Shown in pieces: positions 52,865 through 61,519 of a stretch of DNA of 64,000 bases (position 1 is its first letter; each line of letters begins with the position of its first letter). The translations under genes and the position numbers were made by a program. Location of the stretch: positions 1,364,001 through 1,428,000 of the forward strand of contig NZ_CP013979.1 in NCBI RefSeq assembly GCF_001660485.1. The letters run 5' to 3'. Source of the stretch: Agromyces aureus. GTDB lineage: Bacteria; Actinomycetota; Actinomycetes; Actinomycetales; Microbacteriaceae. The notes beneath the pieces are model-generated. The model had not been told where the DNA came from. It saw only the letters and a program-made list of their open reading frames with translations, and made no database searches.

Positions 52865-53770
52865 TCAGGCGTCGAGGATGACGGAGCGCGTCAGGTTGCG
52901 GGGGGCGTCGGGGTCGAGCCCGCGGGCGCTTGCCCGTGCCAGCGCGACGCGCTGGGCGCGCACGAGGTCGGCCATCGGGTCGAGTGCGCCGGCCTCGAAC
53001 CGTGCGCCGGTCGCACGCACGTCGTCGGCGAGCCCCGCGGGCGCCTCGCCGAACTGCCAGGTCACGCGGCCGGGGGCGGCGATCGCGATCGGCCCGTGGC
53101 GGTACTCCATCGACGGATACGACTCGGTCCACGACTGCGATGCCTCGCGCATCTTCAAGGCGGCCTCGTGCGCGAGACCGACCGACCACCCCTGGCCGAG
53201 GAACGAGTACTGCTCGGCGTCGACGAGTTCGGGGTCGAGCGTCTCGGCGACGGCCGCCGCGGCATCCGTGATCGCCCGATCGAGGTTCTCGCCCAGCGAG
53301 GCGCGGAAGAGCGCGAGCGCGGTGGTCGCGAACCGGGTCTGCACGACCGACCGCTCGTCGGCGAAGGGGAGCGTGATCGCCTCGTCCACGAGGCCGACGA
53401 GCGGGGAGGTCGGGTCGCCGATGACGCCGATCGTGCGCACCCGGCCGCGCAGGTGCTCGACGAGCTGGAGCACCTCGGTGGTCGTGCCCGACCGCGTGAG
53501 GGCGACGACGGCGTCGTAGCCCCGGTCGACGAAGGCCTCCGAGGCCGTGAACGCGTCGGTCTCGCCGTGGCCGCCGGACTCGCGGAGCCACGCGTACGAC
53601 TGCGCCATGAACCAGGACGTGCCGCACCCGACGACGGCGATGCGGGCACCGCGTGCCGGGAGGGCGCGCTGCTCGTCCACGAGCGCCGCAGCTCGCGCCC
53701 AGGTCTGCGGCTGGGACTCGAGCTCGGCAGCCATGTGGGCGGCGGGTTGGTGGGTCGGCGTCGTGGTCAC
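52865..53770 (-). CDS. SIS-domain sugar isomerase/deaminase (AgaS-like)
   Basis: A 301-residue protein with two SIS domains, like the isomerase half of GlmS and like AgaS, which turns galactosamine-6-P into tagatose-6-P and ammonia. VVGCGTSWFMAQSYAWL near 48 and LTRSGTTTEVLQLVEHL near 92 bind sugar phosphate; QGWSVGLAHEAALKMREA near 195 and SYPSMEYRHGPIAIAAPG near 220 hold the catalytic Glu residues. No glutaminase domain is present, so it is not glucosamine synthase. The start is GTG at 53770 with AGGAGCACTCAC before it. It is the first gene of the six-gene operon behind a divergent promoter region. Confidence 0.88.
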   Translation of the reverse strand: MTTTPTHQPAAHMAAELESQPQTWARAAALVDEQRALPARGARIAVVGCGTSWFMAQSYAWLRESGGHGETDAFTASEAFVDRGYDAVVALTRSGTTTEVLQLVEHLRGRVRTIGVIGDPTSPLVGLVDEAITLPFADERSVVQTRFATTALALFRASLGENLDRAITDAAAAVAETLDPELVDAEQYSFLGQGWSVGLAHEAALKMREASQSWTESYPSMEYRHGPIAIAAPGRVTWQFGEAPAGLADDVRATGARFEAGALDPMADLVRAQRVALARASARGLDPDAPRNLTRSVILDA

Positions 53771-53823
53771 GTGAGTGCTCCTGATGAGGTGAGTCGAAGT
53801 CGGGTGATGATCGTGATGGATTC

Positions 53824-53853
53824 ATGATTGCAGATGCGTGGTCATGCTGTCTA
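53824..53853 (-). promoter_or_regulatory. Promoter candidate for the aga-type operon
   Basis: On the minus strand TAGACA (53853-53848, five of six matches to TTGACA) is followed after 18 bases by AATCAT (53829-53824), about 54 bases before the GTG of the SIS gene. A GATC-core box, ATGATCAT (53854-53861), abuts the -35. Confidence 0.45.
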
Positions 53854-53876
53854 ATGATCATGCGAACGCGCGTTTG

Positions 53877-53919
53877 TCGAGACCCGGCACGGGTTCTTTC
53901 TCGAGACCCGGCACGGGTT
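53877..53919. repeat. Tandem 19-base direct repeat with internal dyad
   Basis: TCGAGACCCGGCACGGGTT occurs identically at 53877-53895 and 53901-53919, a 24-base period. Each copy contains the dyad ACCCG-GCA-CGGGT. Two identical symmetric sites just over two helical turns apart, between divergent promoters, look like a pair of operators. Confidence 0.7.
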
Positions 53920-53971
53920 TCCGGGGTTACGACGTTCCAGAACGAATTCGGTAACGATCATCGACAAGGAC

Positions 53972-54000
53972 TTGACGGCTTCCGGAACGGGTCGTAAGTT
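53972..54000 (+). promoter_or_regulatory. Promoter for the island 2 importer
   Basis: TTGACG (53972-53977) and TAAGTT (53995-54000) are separated by exactly 17 bases. The transcript would carry an untranslated leader of about 155 bases before the binding-protein ATG at 54164, including the imperfect dyad at 54014-54035 that a repressor could use. Confidence 0.65.
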
Positions 54001-54163
54001 TTCGACATCGAGTGAACGAAACTGATCGTTAGTTCCGAGAAACGTTCAGGAAACAGCATTCTCTGCACTGTCCAGTGCTCGAAATGCTCGCTCCGAACAC
54101 ACGCACCGCGGCGTGAGGCTGATCGACGCCGGTGCACCACCCATCAGAGTGAGGAAAGCATCC

Positions 54164-55411
54164 ATGAAGAAGTCACTGCGTCTCACCGCAGCGGTCGCGC
54201 TCGCGGCCACGGCATCGCTGACGCTCGCGTCGTGCGGGTTCGGCGGCAGCGGATCCGACGACAGCGCGTCGGGCAAGACCACGATCGACCTGCTCGTCCC
54301 CAGCTACTCCGACGCCACCCAGGGCCTCTGGGAAGACGTCATCACGGGCTTCGAAGCCGAGAACACCGACATCGACGTCAACCTCGAGGTTCAGTCCTGG
54401 GACAACCTCGAGTCCGTCATCGCCACGAAGATCCAGGGTGGAGAGGCGCCCGACATCTACAACGGCGGACCCTTCGCCGGCTTCGCGGCCGACGAGCTGC
54501 TCTACCCGGCCGAGGAGGTCGTCTCGGCCGACACCTTCTCCGACTTCCAGGACTCGTTCATCGCGAACGCCGAGGTCGACGGAACCGCATACGCCCTGCC
54601 GCTCATCGCATCGGCCCGCGCCCTCTTCGTGAACAACGCCCTGCTCGAGCAGGCCGGCGTCGCCGAGGCGCCCAAGACGTGGGACGAGCTGCTCGACACG
54701 GCGACGAAGATCTCCGCCCTCGGCGGCGGCGTCGCCGGCTACGGCATGCCCCTCGGTTCCGAGGAGGCCCAGGCCGAGGCGGCCGTGTGGCTGTGGGGCG
54801 GTGGCGGCACGTTCGGTGACGCGACCGAGATCACGGTCGACGACCCGGCGAACCTGCCGGGCGCCGAGCAGGTCAAGAAGATGATCGACGCGGGCGCCAC
54901 GCAGGCCGACCCCGGATCGACGGACCGCTCGCCCCTCATGGACATCTTCGTGCAGGGCAAGATCGGCATGCAGGTCGGCCTCCCGCCGACCGTCGGCCAG
55001 ATCGCCGACGGCAACCCCGACCTCGACTACTCGATCGTGCCGATCCCGACCCAGGACGGCAGCCCGATGACCGTCGGCGTCATGGACCAGCTCATGGCGT
55101 TCCAGAACGACGACGACAAGAAGGAAGCCATCACCAAGTTCCTCGACTACTACTACACGTCCGACGTGTACGTGCCGTGGGTGCAGGCCGAGGGCTTCCT
55201 CCCCGTCACCAAGTCGGGTGCCGAGGCGCTCTCCGGCGAGGAGGCGCTCGCGCCGTTCCTCGACGTGCTGCCCGACGCGAAGTTCTACCCGAGCACCAAC
55301 CCCGCGTGGTCCGCGACGGATGGCGCGTTCAAGGCGCTCTTCGGCCAGCTCCAGACGAAGCCGGCCCAGGACGTCCTGACCGAGATCCAGGCGCAGGCCG
55401 ACGCCGGCTGA
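54164..55411 (+). CDS. ABC sugar-binding lipoprotein of island 2
   Basis: A 415-residue family 1 solute-binding lipoprotein. The signal peptide (MKKSLRLTAAVALAATASLT) ends in lipobox LASC with the lipidated Cys at residue 24. The mature part begins with a Gly/Ser/Asp spacer, then IDLLVPSYSDATQGLWEDVI and INGG-like DIYNGGPFAGFAADELL. GAGGAAAGCATCC precedes the ATG at 54164. It is the first gene behind the plus promoter of the divergent region. Substrate is probably an amino-sugar oligosaccharide released by the GH20 enzymes nearby; this is inferred. Confidence 0.9.
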   Translation: MKKSLRLTAAVALAATASLTLASCGFGGSGSDDSASGKTTIDLLVPSYSDATQGLWEDVITGFEAENTDIDVNLEVQSWDNLESVIATKIQGGEAPDIYNGGPFAGFAADELLYPAEEVVSADTFSDFQDSFIANAEVDGTAYALPLIASARALFVNNALLEQAGVAEAPKTWDELLDTATKISALGGGVAGYGMPLGSEEAQAEAAVWLWGGGGTFGDATEITVDDPANLPGAEQVKKMIDAGATQADPGSTDRSPLMDIFVQGKIGMQVGLPPTVGQIADGNPDLDYSIVPIPTQDGSPMTVGVMDQLMAFQNDDDKKEAITKFLDYYYTSDVYVPWVQAEGFLPVTKSGAEALSGEEALAPFLDVLPDAKFYPSTNPAWSATDGAFKALFGQLQTKPAQDVLTEIQAQADAG

Positions 55412-55465
55412 GCCTGAACGAGCGAACCGACAGTTCTACCCGGAGGGATCGGTGACCACCGACTC

Positions 55466-56461
55466 ATGAGCACCACGTCAGATGTGTCATCGACCCAGGC
55501 GGGGGCGGCCGAGAGCCGCCCCCGCGCCGGGGCGTCGCCGACGAGTCCGTCGAACGGCGGACGCCCGCCGAAGAAGCCGTCGCGCGTCCGCCACGTCCTC
55601 GCCGCGCTCCCGTGGATCGGGCCGGCCCTGATCCTGATCTTCGGCGTGGTGCTCTACCCCGCCGTGGTGATGTTCTACAACTCCACGCGCGACATCTCCC
55701 AATCGGGTGTCGACAAGGGATCGGTCGGCCTCGACAACTACATCGAGGTCTTCTCGTTCCCGTACTTCTGGCCGATCTTCGGCCGCACGATCGTCTGGGT
55801 GGTCGTGGTCGTCGCCCTGACCGTGCTGATCTCGCTCGGCCTCGCCCAGATCCTGAACAAGGCGTTCCCCGGCCGGCGCATCGTCCGCCTCGCGGTGATC
55901 ATCCCGTGGGCGGCATCCGTGGTCATGACGACGATGGTCGTCTACTACGGTCTCGAGCCGTACTTCGGCATCATCAACAAATTCCTCGTCGACGTCGGCC
56001 TCGTCGACACGCCCGAAGGCTACGGCTGGACCCGCAACCCCGCGACGGCCTTCGCCTGGTCGATCGTCGTCGCCATCTTCGTCTCGTTGCCGTTCACGAC
56101 GTACACGATCCTCGCGGGGCTCCAGACCGTGCCGGGCGAGGTGCTCGAGGCCGCCAAGATGGACGGCGCCGGACCCGTTCGCACCTACTGGGGCGTCGTG
56201 CTGCCGCAGCTGCGCAGCGCACTCGCGGTCGCCGTGCTCATCAACATCATCAACGTGTTCAACTCGTTGCCGATCCTGAAGGTGATGACCGGCTCGATCC
56301 CCGGCTACGACGCCGACACGATCATGACGATGATCTTCAAGTACATCCAGAACCAGCACAAGGTCGATGTCGCGAGCGCCCTCTCGGTCGTCGCGTTCGT
56401 CATCGTCATCGTGATCGTCGCCGTCTACGTGCGCGTGGTCAAGCCCATGAAGGAGGTCTGA
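55466..56461 (+). CDS. ABC sugar permease (MalF-like) of island 2
   Basis: A 331-residue permease with a 45-residue Pro/Ser-rich cytoplasmic N-terminus and six helices starting PWIGPALILIFGVVLYPAVV. The EAA loop is EAAKMDGAGPVRTYWGVVLPQL near residue 230. A Shine-Dalgarno GGAGGG lies 18 bases before the ATG, too far for direct use; a five-codon ORF starting with GTG at 55452 and ending in the TGA that overlaps this ATG may pass ribosomes on. Two bases separate it from the second permease. Confidence 0.88.
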   Translation: MSTTSDVSSTQAGAAESRPRAGASPTSPSNGGRPPKKPSRVRHVLAALPWIGPALILIFGVVLYPAVVMFYNSTRDISQSGVDKGSVGLDNYIEVFSFPYFWPIFGRTIVWVVVVVALTVLISLGLAQILNKAFPGRRIVRLAVIIPWAASVVMTTMVVYYGLEPYFGIINKFLVDVGLVDTPEGYGWTRNPATAFAWSIVVAIFVSLPFTTYTILAGLQTVPGEVLEAAKMDGAGPVRTYWGVVLPQLRSALAVAVLINIINVFNSLPILKVMTGSIPGYDADTIMTMIFKYIQNQHKVDVASALSVVAFVIVIVIVAVYVRVVKPMKEV

Positions 56462-56463
56462 TC

Positions 56464-57372
56464 GTGGCCGTCACCGCACCCGCGTTCGAGACGATCGCCC
56501 CGCCCGCGGCATCCGCTCGCAAGCGCCGTTACACCGAGGACCAGGTGCCGATCGGCAAGGTGCTCCTGCGCATGCTCGCCGGCCTCATCGTGCTCGGCAT
56601 CTTCGTGCTGCCGTACACGATCATGTTCTTCGGCTCCGTCAAGACGAAGTCGCAGATCCGGTCGGTGGACCCGACGTACTTCCCGGTCGAGTGGCACTGG
56701 GAGAACTACGTCAACATGTGGTCCACGCCCGAGACGCCCCTCGTGCAGAACCTCATCTCGACGATCGTCATCTCGGTGTTCGCGACCCTCCTCGTGCTCC
56801 TCGTCGCGATGCCGGCCGCGTACTACACCGCGCGGTTCCACTTCCCGGGGCGCATGGTGTTCCTCTTCCTCGTCATCGTGACGCAGATGCTCCAGCCCGC
56901 GGTGCTCACCTCGGGCCTCTTCCGGCAGTTCCTCGCGTTCGACCTCATCGACACCTGGGCGGCGATGATCCTTATCAACGCGGCGTTCAACCTCTCCTTC
57001 GCCGTGTGGATCATGCACTCGTTCTTCGCCGGCATCCCGAAGGAGGTCGACGAGGCCGCGCAGATCGACGGCGCGAACCGGTTGACCGTGCTGTTCAAGA
57101 TCAGCCTCCCGCTCGTCTGGCCGGGCATCGTCACGGCCATCGTGTTCACGTTCGTCGCGTGCTGGAACGAGTTCGCGGCCTCCCTCGTCATCCTCTCGAC
57201 GGCGGGCAACCAGCCCCTCTCCGTCGCGTTGACCAAGTTCGTGGGGCAGTACGAGACCTCGTGGCAGTACGTGTTCGGCGTCTCGATCGTCGCGATCGTG
57301 CCGGTGGTCATCCTGTTCATGCTCATCGAGAAGCGCCTCGTCGGCGGCCTCACGGCGGGCAGCGTGAAGTAG
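56464..57372 (+). CDS. ABC sugar permease (MalG-like) of island 2
   Basis: A 302-residue permease starting with GTG at 56464, 2 bases after the previous stop; GAAGGAGG lies upstream in that gene's last codons. Helix 1 is LLRMLAGLIVLGIFVLPYTI near residue 35. The loop SVDPTYFPVEWHWENY is the typical MalG periplasmic segment, and the EAA loop is DEAAQIDGANRLTVLFKISLPLV near 200. No ATPase gene follows, so energy must come from an ATPase encoded elsewhere (MsiK type). It ends 7 bases before the convergent ROK regulator gene. Confidence 0.88.
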   Translation: MAVTAPAFETIAPPAASARKRRYTEDQVPIGKVLLRMLAGLIVLGIFVLPYTIMFFGSVKTKSQIRSVDPTYFPVEWHWENYVNMWSTPETPLVQNLISTIVISVFATLLVLLVAMPAAYYTARFHFPGRMVFLFLVIVTQMLQPAVLTSGLFRQFLAFDLIDTWAAMILINAAFNLSFAVWIMHSFFAGIPKEVDEAAQIDGANRLTVLFKISLPLVWPGIVTAIVFTFVACWNEFAASLVILSTAGNQPLSVALTKFVGQYETSWQYVFGVSIVAIVPVVILFMLIEKRLVGGLTAGSVK

Positions 57373-57379
57373 GTCCCCC

Positions 57380-58591
57380 TCAGGCGGCGCCGACGGAGTC
57401 ACGTCCGTCGGCGCCGTGCCAGCTCACCCCGATGGAGGACTGGAGCGCGTGCTGGCCGGCACCGAGGAACATGCCGGCACCCAGAGACGCGTACCGCACG
57501 ACGATCGGCGCGGTCCCCTCGGCCGCGTACATCTCGAGCTGATCGCGGAGATCGCCGAGGAACTCCGCCCCGAGCGCGGGTGCGGACCCGCCGAGCACGA
57601 TCTCGACGGGATCGAGGAGCGCGCCCATCATGCGGAGGGCGCGCGAGAGCGCGACGGCGCCCGTGAGCAGGGTGCCGCTACCGGCGTGCGCGCGTGCGAG
57701 TCGTTCGGCCTCGTCGAGGGGCAGGCCGTCGTGATAGGCGTCGCCGAGCATCGCGACCATCGAGGACGTCGACTCGAGGCATCCGGTCAGGCCGCATCGG
57801 CATTTCTCGCGCAGCCCCTCGTAGATCACGCGGACGTGGCCGATCTCGCCGGCACGGCCCGTCGCGCCGCGCTGCACCGTGGTCATGGCCGTGGTCGCGG
57901 CGCCGATGCCCTCGCCGAGGTGGACGAACAGGCGGAGCGACACCGGCCGGAGCACCGCCTCGGCGATGGCGCCGGCGTCCACGTCGTTCACCACGAACGC
58001 CGGGACGTCGAGGACGTCCTCGACGATCGCGGCGAGGGCGACGTCACGCCAGCCGAGTTGGACGCTCTCGTGCACGATCCGGCCATCGGTCGTGCCCGGG
58101 ACCTGGACGCCCGCCGCGAGGAGTCGGCCCTCGAACCCGGCGCGCGTTCGGGCGGCCAGCTCGCTGATCGAGCCGGCGATGTCCGCGGGGTCGTTGGGAA
58201 CGGTCTCCTGGTGGATCGTCCTGCCCGATGCCGTGAGCACGCCGACCTTGGTCTCACGGGGGAACACCACGAACACGACGAGCAGGTTGTCGTCCTGCGC
58301 GACCTCGAGCCTGGTCGCCGGCTTGCCACCGGTGCTCGCCGCCGGCCGGCCGTCGACGACGAAGCCCGACTCGATCAGCTCGGCGACGAGCGATGACGCC
58401 GTCGCCGAGGTCAGCCCGGTCTCCCGCGCGATCATCGCGCGAGTCGCCGCGCCCTCTCCGCGGAGGACGAGTTGGAAGGCGCGTCGGAGGTTCGCACGAC
58501 GGATCGTGTGCGCGTCGTGGTTGTCGGGCAGGTCGGACAGCACGGCGAGGCCGGTGCCTGAGGCGACAGATCGCATGGTCGAGTTTCCCAT
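57380..58591 (-). CDS. ROK-family transcriptional regulator of island 2
   Basis: A 403-residue NagC/Mlc-type regulator. The winged HTH is at about residues 28-85 (TRAMIARETGLTSATASSLVAELIESGFVV) and the ROK domain has the zinc motif CRCGLTGCLESTSSM near 262. The ATG at 58591 is chosen; a GTG at 58597 and an ATG at 58576 are also in frame, the last with GATGGGAA upstream. It is divergent from the GH20 gene and convergent with the importer, so it probably represses one or both. The AT-rich stretch at 58625-58650 between it and GH20 carries AGTAAAC, also present in the island 1 operator. Confidence 0.85.
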   Translation of the reverse strand: MGNSTMRSVASGTGLAVLSDLPDNHDAHTIRRANLRRAFQLVLRGEGAATRAMIARETGLTSATASSLVAELIESGFVVDGRPAASTGGKPATRLEVAQDDNLLVVFVVFPRETKVGVLTASGRTIHQETVPNDPADIAGSISELAARTRAGFEGRLLAAGVQVPGTTDGRIVHESVQLGWRDVALAAIVEDVLDVPAFVVNDVDAGAIAEAVLRPVSLRLFVHLGEGIGAATTAMTTVQRGATGRAGEIGHVRVIYEGLREKCRCGLTGCLESTSSMVAMLGDAYHDGLPLDEAERLARAHAGSGTLLTGAVALSRALRMMGALLDPVEIVLGGSAPALGAEFLGDLRDQLEMYAAEGTAPIVVRYASLGAGMFLGAGQHALQSSIGVSWHGADGRDSVGAA

Positions 58592-58597
58592 CTCCAC

Positions 58598-58692
58598 GTC
58601 GATGGCTGCGGCAGCGATCGACTCTATTCTTCATTCAGTAAACATAGTAAGGTCGCGAACGAGCCCGGTGTCGGGCGGACTGGAGACTGACG
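58598..58692. promoter_or_regulatory. Divergent promoter/operator region of ROK regulator and GH20 genes
   Basis: The stretch 58622-58650 is strongly AT-rich for this DNA (TATTCTTCATTCAGTAAAC, then ATAGTAA). It shares GTTTACT/AGTAAAC with the operator at 34482-34508. GGAG precedes the GH20 ATG by 10 bases. I cannot assign -35/-10 pairs with confidence. Confidence 0.45.
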
Positions 58693-61464
58693 ATGAAGAC
58701 ATCCCTCCTACGCTGGTTCGGCCTGACGATCGCCGTCGTCATCGCCACCGGCCTCGCCGCCGCACCCGCGAGCGGGGCGGAATCCGAGGTCGAGAACGTC
58801 GCGCTCGCGTCCGCGGGCGCAGTGGCGACCGCATCCGGCTCGGAACTCGCGAAATGGGGCCCCGAGAAGGCCATCGACGGAGATCCCGACCAGCTCCCGA
58901 GCGGGGAGCACTCGCGCTGGTCCTCCAACTACAGCGACGCGGCGTGGCTGCAGGTGAAGCTCGCGGCACCGACGCGGCTCGATCACGTGACGCTGCGGTG
59001 GGAGGCGGCCTGCGCCGCCCAGTACAAGGTGCAGGTCTCCCTCGACGGCTCGACGTGGAACGACGCGAGCCCAGTGCTCGCCGGCACGTGCGGCGGGGTC
59101 GACCGCGTGTCGGTCGTCGCAGCGGGCGAGGTCGCCTACGTCCGCATGCAGGGCGTCAAGCGCACGCCGATCGGAGGGTCGTTCTACGGCATGTCCCTGT
59201 GGGAGCTCGAGGCCTGGACCGGACCCGAGCCCAAGGCCGTCGCGCCGCTCGGACTCGTCCCGATCCCCGCCACCCTGACCTCGCTCGAGGGCGACGGCTT
59301 CTCGCTGTCACCCGAATCCCGCGTCATCACCGACTCCGAGTTCGCCGCCGTCGCGGACCAGCTCGCCGAGCGGCTGCGCGCATCGACCGGGTACGACCTC
59401 CCGGTCGTCGAGAGCGGCGAGCCCACGGCATCCGACATCGTGCTCAGCTCCGACCCCGCGGTCGGCGACGGCGAGGCCGAGGCCTACGAGCTCAGTGCGA
59501 GCGACGCGGGCGCGAGCATCTCGGCCGCCGACCCGCACGGCGCCTTCAACGGGGTGCAGACGCTGCGGCAGCTCTTCCCGGCCGGCGCGGAGTCGCCGAC
59601 CGCCGTGCAGGCCGACTGGACCACGCCGGCGCTCGAGATCGAGGACTCGCCCCGGTTCGGCTACCGCGGCATCATGGTCGACGTCGCGCGGTCGTTCCAG
59701 ACCGTCGATGAGATCAAGCGGACCATCGACGCGATCGCCTCGTTCAAGATGAACCGGCTCCACCTTCACCTCGCCGACGACCAGGGCTGGCGCATCCAGA
59801 TCACGAACGAAGGCCGAGCGGCCGGCGACACGATCGACTACTCGCTGCTGACCTCGGTCTCCGGCGCCACCGCGATGTCGCAGGGCGGCCTCGCCGGCGC
59901 CCCCGGCATCACCGGCTTCTACACGCAGGCCGACTACCAGGAGATCGTGGCGTACGCACAGGACCGCTTCGTGCAGGTCATCCCCGAGATCGACCTGCCC
60001 GGGCACACGAACGCGGCGCTCGCCGCGATCCCGCAGCTGAACACGCCCGGCTCCTCGCACCCGGCGACCCCGGCCCAGCCCACCGCACCCCACAACGGCA
60101 CCGGCAACGTCGGGTACTCCTACCTGGATCCCGACAGCGAGGTCACGTTCACGTTCATCGAGCACGTGCTCGACCAGCTCTCGGCCATCACGCCCGGCGA
60201 CATGATCCACATCGGCGGCGACGAGTCGCACGACATGGTGGCGCGGTACGGTGCGGCGAAGTTCGACGCCTTCGTGGCACGCGTGCTCGACATCGTGCAC
60301 GACCTCGGCAAGAACGCCAACGGCTGGAACGAGATCGCCCGCACGACCTCGGCGATGCAGCCGGGCGACCACGTGCAGTACTGGGCGGGCTCGACCGCCG
60401 CCCTCCCCGCCGCGGCCGCGGCCGGTGCGAAGATCGTCGCCTCCCGAGGCTCGAGCTCGTACATCGACATGAAGTACAACTCGAAGACGCCGATCGGGCT
60501 CACCTGGGCATGCTCGGGCACCTGCGACATCACGCAGTACTACTCGTGGGACCCCGCGACGTTCATTCCCGGCGTGACCGAGGGCCAGATCGCCGGCCCC
60601 GAGGCGCCGATGTGGAGCGAGACGATCCGAGGTGCCGATCAGGCGCAGTTCATGATCTTCCCGCGGGCCATCGCCCACGCCGAGATGGGTTGGTCGCCGC
60701 AGGCGAAGCGCGACGCCGTCGACTTCGCGCTGCGCGTCGGTGCGATCGGCGCCCGCCTGACCGCCGCGGGAGTCAACTACTACGACACCCCGCAGGCCAC
60801 GTGGTTCGCCCAGGGGGTGGGCGTGGATGCCACGGTCGACGCCGGGACGGCGGCCGAACTCGAGGTGGGCGCCCTGTACGCACCGGGCACCAAGGCCGAT
60901 GCCACGGGCGCGACCGTCTCGGTCGACCGCACCAATGACGCCGACGGGATCAGCACGAGCGACCTCGACGCGTTCAGCGCGACGATCGAATGGGGCGACG
61001 GGGCGAGCACGCCCGCGACGTTCCGGCCCGACCGGGTGCGAGGCTCGTTGAATGCGGCCGGCGCCTACGCGATCACCGGCTCGCACACCTACGAGGAGTC
61101 GGGCGTCCACGCCGGGCGCGTCGTGGGCTCCGACGGTCGGGTCGTCGCGGAGTTCAGCGTGACGGCGGCGGGCGGCGGGCCCGAGGTCGAGGCTGCTGCC
61201 GGCAGCCGGTGCATGGGCTCCCGGGCGGTGCTCACGGTCACGGGCCTGAACCGAGCCGAGGAGCCGGTCGACATCACGTTCGCGAGCGAGTACGGCACCA
61301 AGACGTTCACCGCCGTGGCGCCGGGGGCGAAGGTGTACCACGCCTTCACGACGCGTCAGGCCGAACTCGGTGCCGGTGACGTCGACGTCGAGGCCATCGC
61401 AACCGACGGTGCGGGCATGCCGAGCACCACGTCGGCCGCGTATCAGGCGCGGTCCTGCGGCTGA
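58693..61464 (+). CDS. Secreted multidomain GH20 beta-N-acetylhexosaminidase
   Basis: A 923-residue exported enzyme that removes terminal GlcNAc or GalNAc from glycans. It has a Sec signal peptide at 1-29, ending at APASGA. An F5/8 type C (CBM32-like) domain lies at about 35-178 (WGPEKAIDGD, LDHVTLRWEAACA). A GH20b domain spans about 190-310, and the GH20 barrel about 325-690. The catalytic Asp-Glu pair is D510-E511 in HIGGDESH. A PKD-like domain (IEWGDGASTPATF) is near 770-830, then a C-terminal beta domain with two Cys ends at 923. No cell-wall anchor motif is seen. It stands divergent from a ROK regulator and would feed the island 2 importer. Confidence 0.92.
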   Translation: MKTSLLRWFGLTIAVVIATGLAAAPASGAESEVENVALASAGAVATASGSELAKWGPEKAIDGDPDQLPSGEHSRWSSNYSDAAWLQVKLAAPTRLDHVTLRWEAACAAQYKVQVSLDGSTWNDASPVLAGTCGGVDRVSVVAAGEVAYVRMQGVKRTPIGGSFYGMSLWELEAWTGPEPKAVAPLGLVPIPATLTSLEGDGFSLSPESRVITDSEFAAVADQLAERLRASTGYDLPVVESGEPTASDIVLSSDPAVGDGEAEAYELSASDAGASISAADPHGAFNGVQTLRQLFPAGAESPTAVQADWTTPALEIEDSPRFGYRGIMVDVARSFQTVDEIKRTIDAIASFKMNRLHLHLADDQGWRIQITNEGRAAGDTIDYSLLTSVSGATAMSQGGLAGAPGITGFYTQADYQEIVAYAQDRFVQVIPEIDLPGHTNAALAAIPQLNTPGSSHPATPAQPTAPHNGTGNVGYSYLDPDSEVTFTFIEHVLDQLSAITPGDMIHIGGDESHDMVARYGAAKFDAFVARVLDIVHDLGKNANGWNEIARTTSAMQPGDHVQYWAGSTAALPAAAAAGAKIVASRGSSSYIDMKYNSKTPIGLTWACSGTCDITQYYSWDPATFIPGVTEGQIAGPEAPMWSETIRGADQAQFMIFPRAIAHAEMGWSPQAKRDAVDFALRVGAIGARLTAAGVNYYDTPQATWFAQGVGVDATVDAGTAAELEVGALYAPGTKADATGATVSVDRTNDADGISTSDLDAFSATIEWGDGASTPATFRPDRVRGSLNAAGAYAITGSHTYEESGVHAGRVVGSDGRVVAEFSVTAAGGGPEVEAAAGSRCMGSRAVLTVTGLNRAEEPVDITFASEYGTKTFTAVAPGAKVYHAFTTRQAELGAGDVDVEAIATDGAGMPSTTSAAYQARSCG

Positions 61465-61475
61465 GCCGAACGGGG

Positions 61476-61519
61476 GTCGGGCAGCGCCCCGCGACCGCGT
61501 GAAGCGGGCGCTACCCGAC
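61476..61519. terminator. Bidirectional terminator between the two GH20 genes
   Basis: Fourteen-base arms (61476-61489 GTCGGGCAGCGCCC and 61506-61519, one mismatch) lie between convergent GH20 genes. The right arm includes the stop codon and last codons of the minus-strand gene. Confidence 0.65.

Larger units (their letters stand above)
53771..54163. promoter_or_regulatory. 393-base divergent control region of island 2
   Basis: No gene is seen. The region is AT-richer than its surroundings. It contains promoters on both strands (listed separately), a 19-base direct repeat, and four boxes with a TGATCRT/ACGATCA core: around 53806-53815, 53853-53862, 53954-53963 and 54022-54031. It also holds GAACGAAACTG..GTTAGTTC (54014-54035), an imperfect dyad, and CGTTC-CA-GAACG (53933-53944). 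DeoR and ROK regulators are both encoded nearby and could both bind here. Confidence 0.65.

Noticed and set aside
52865..53770. The SIS protein as glucosamine-6-phosphate synthase GlmS
   Set aside because: It lacks the N-terminal glutaminase domain with the catalytic Cys and is half the length of GlmS.
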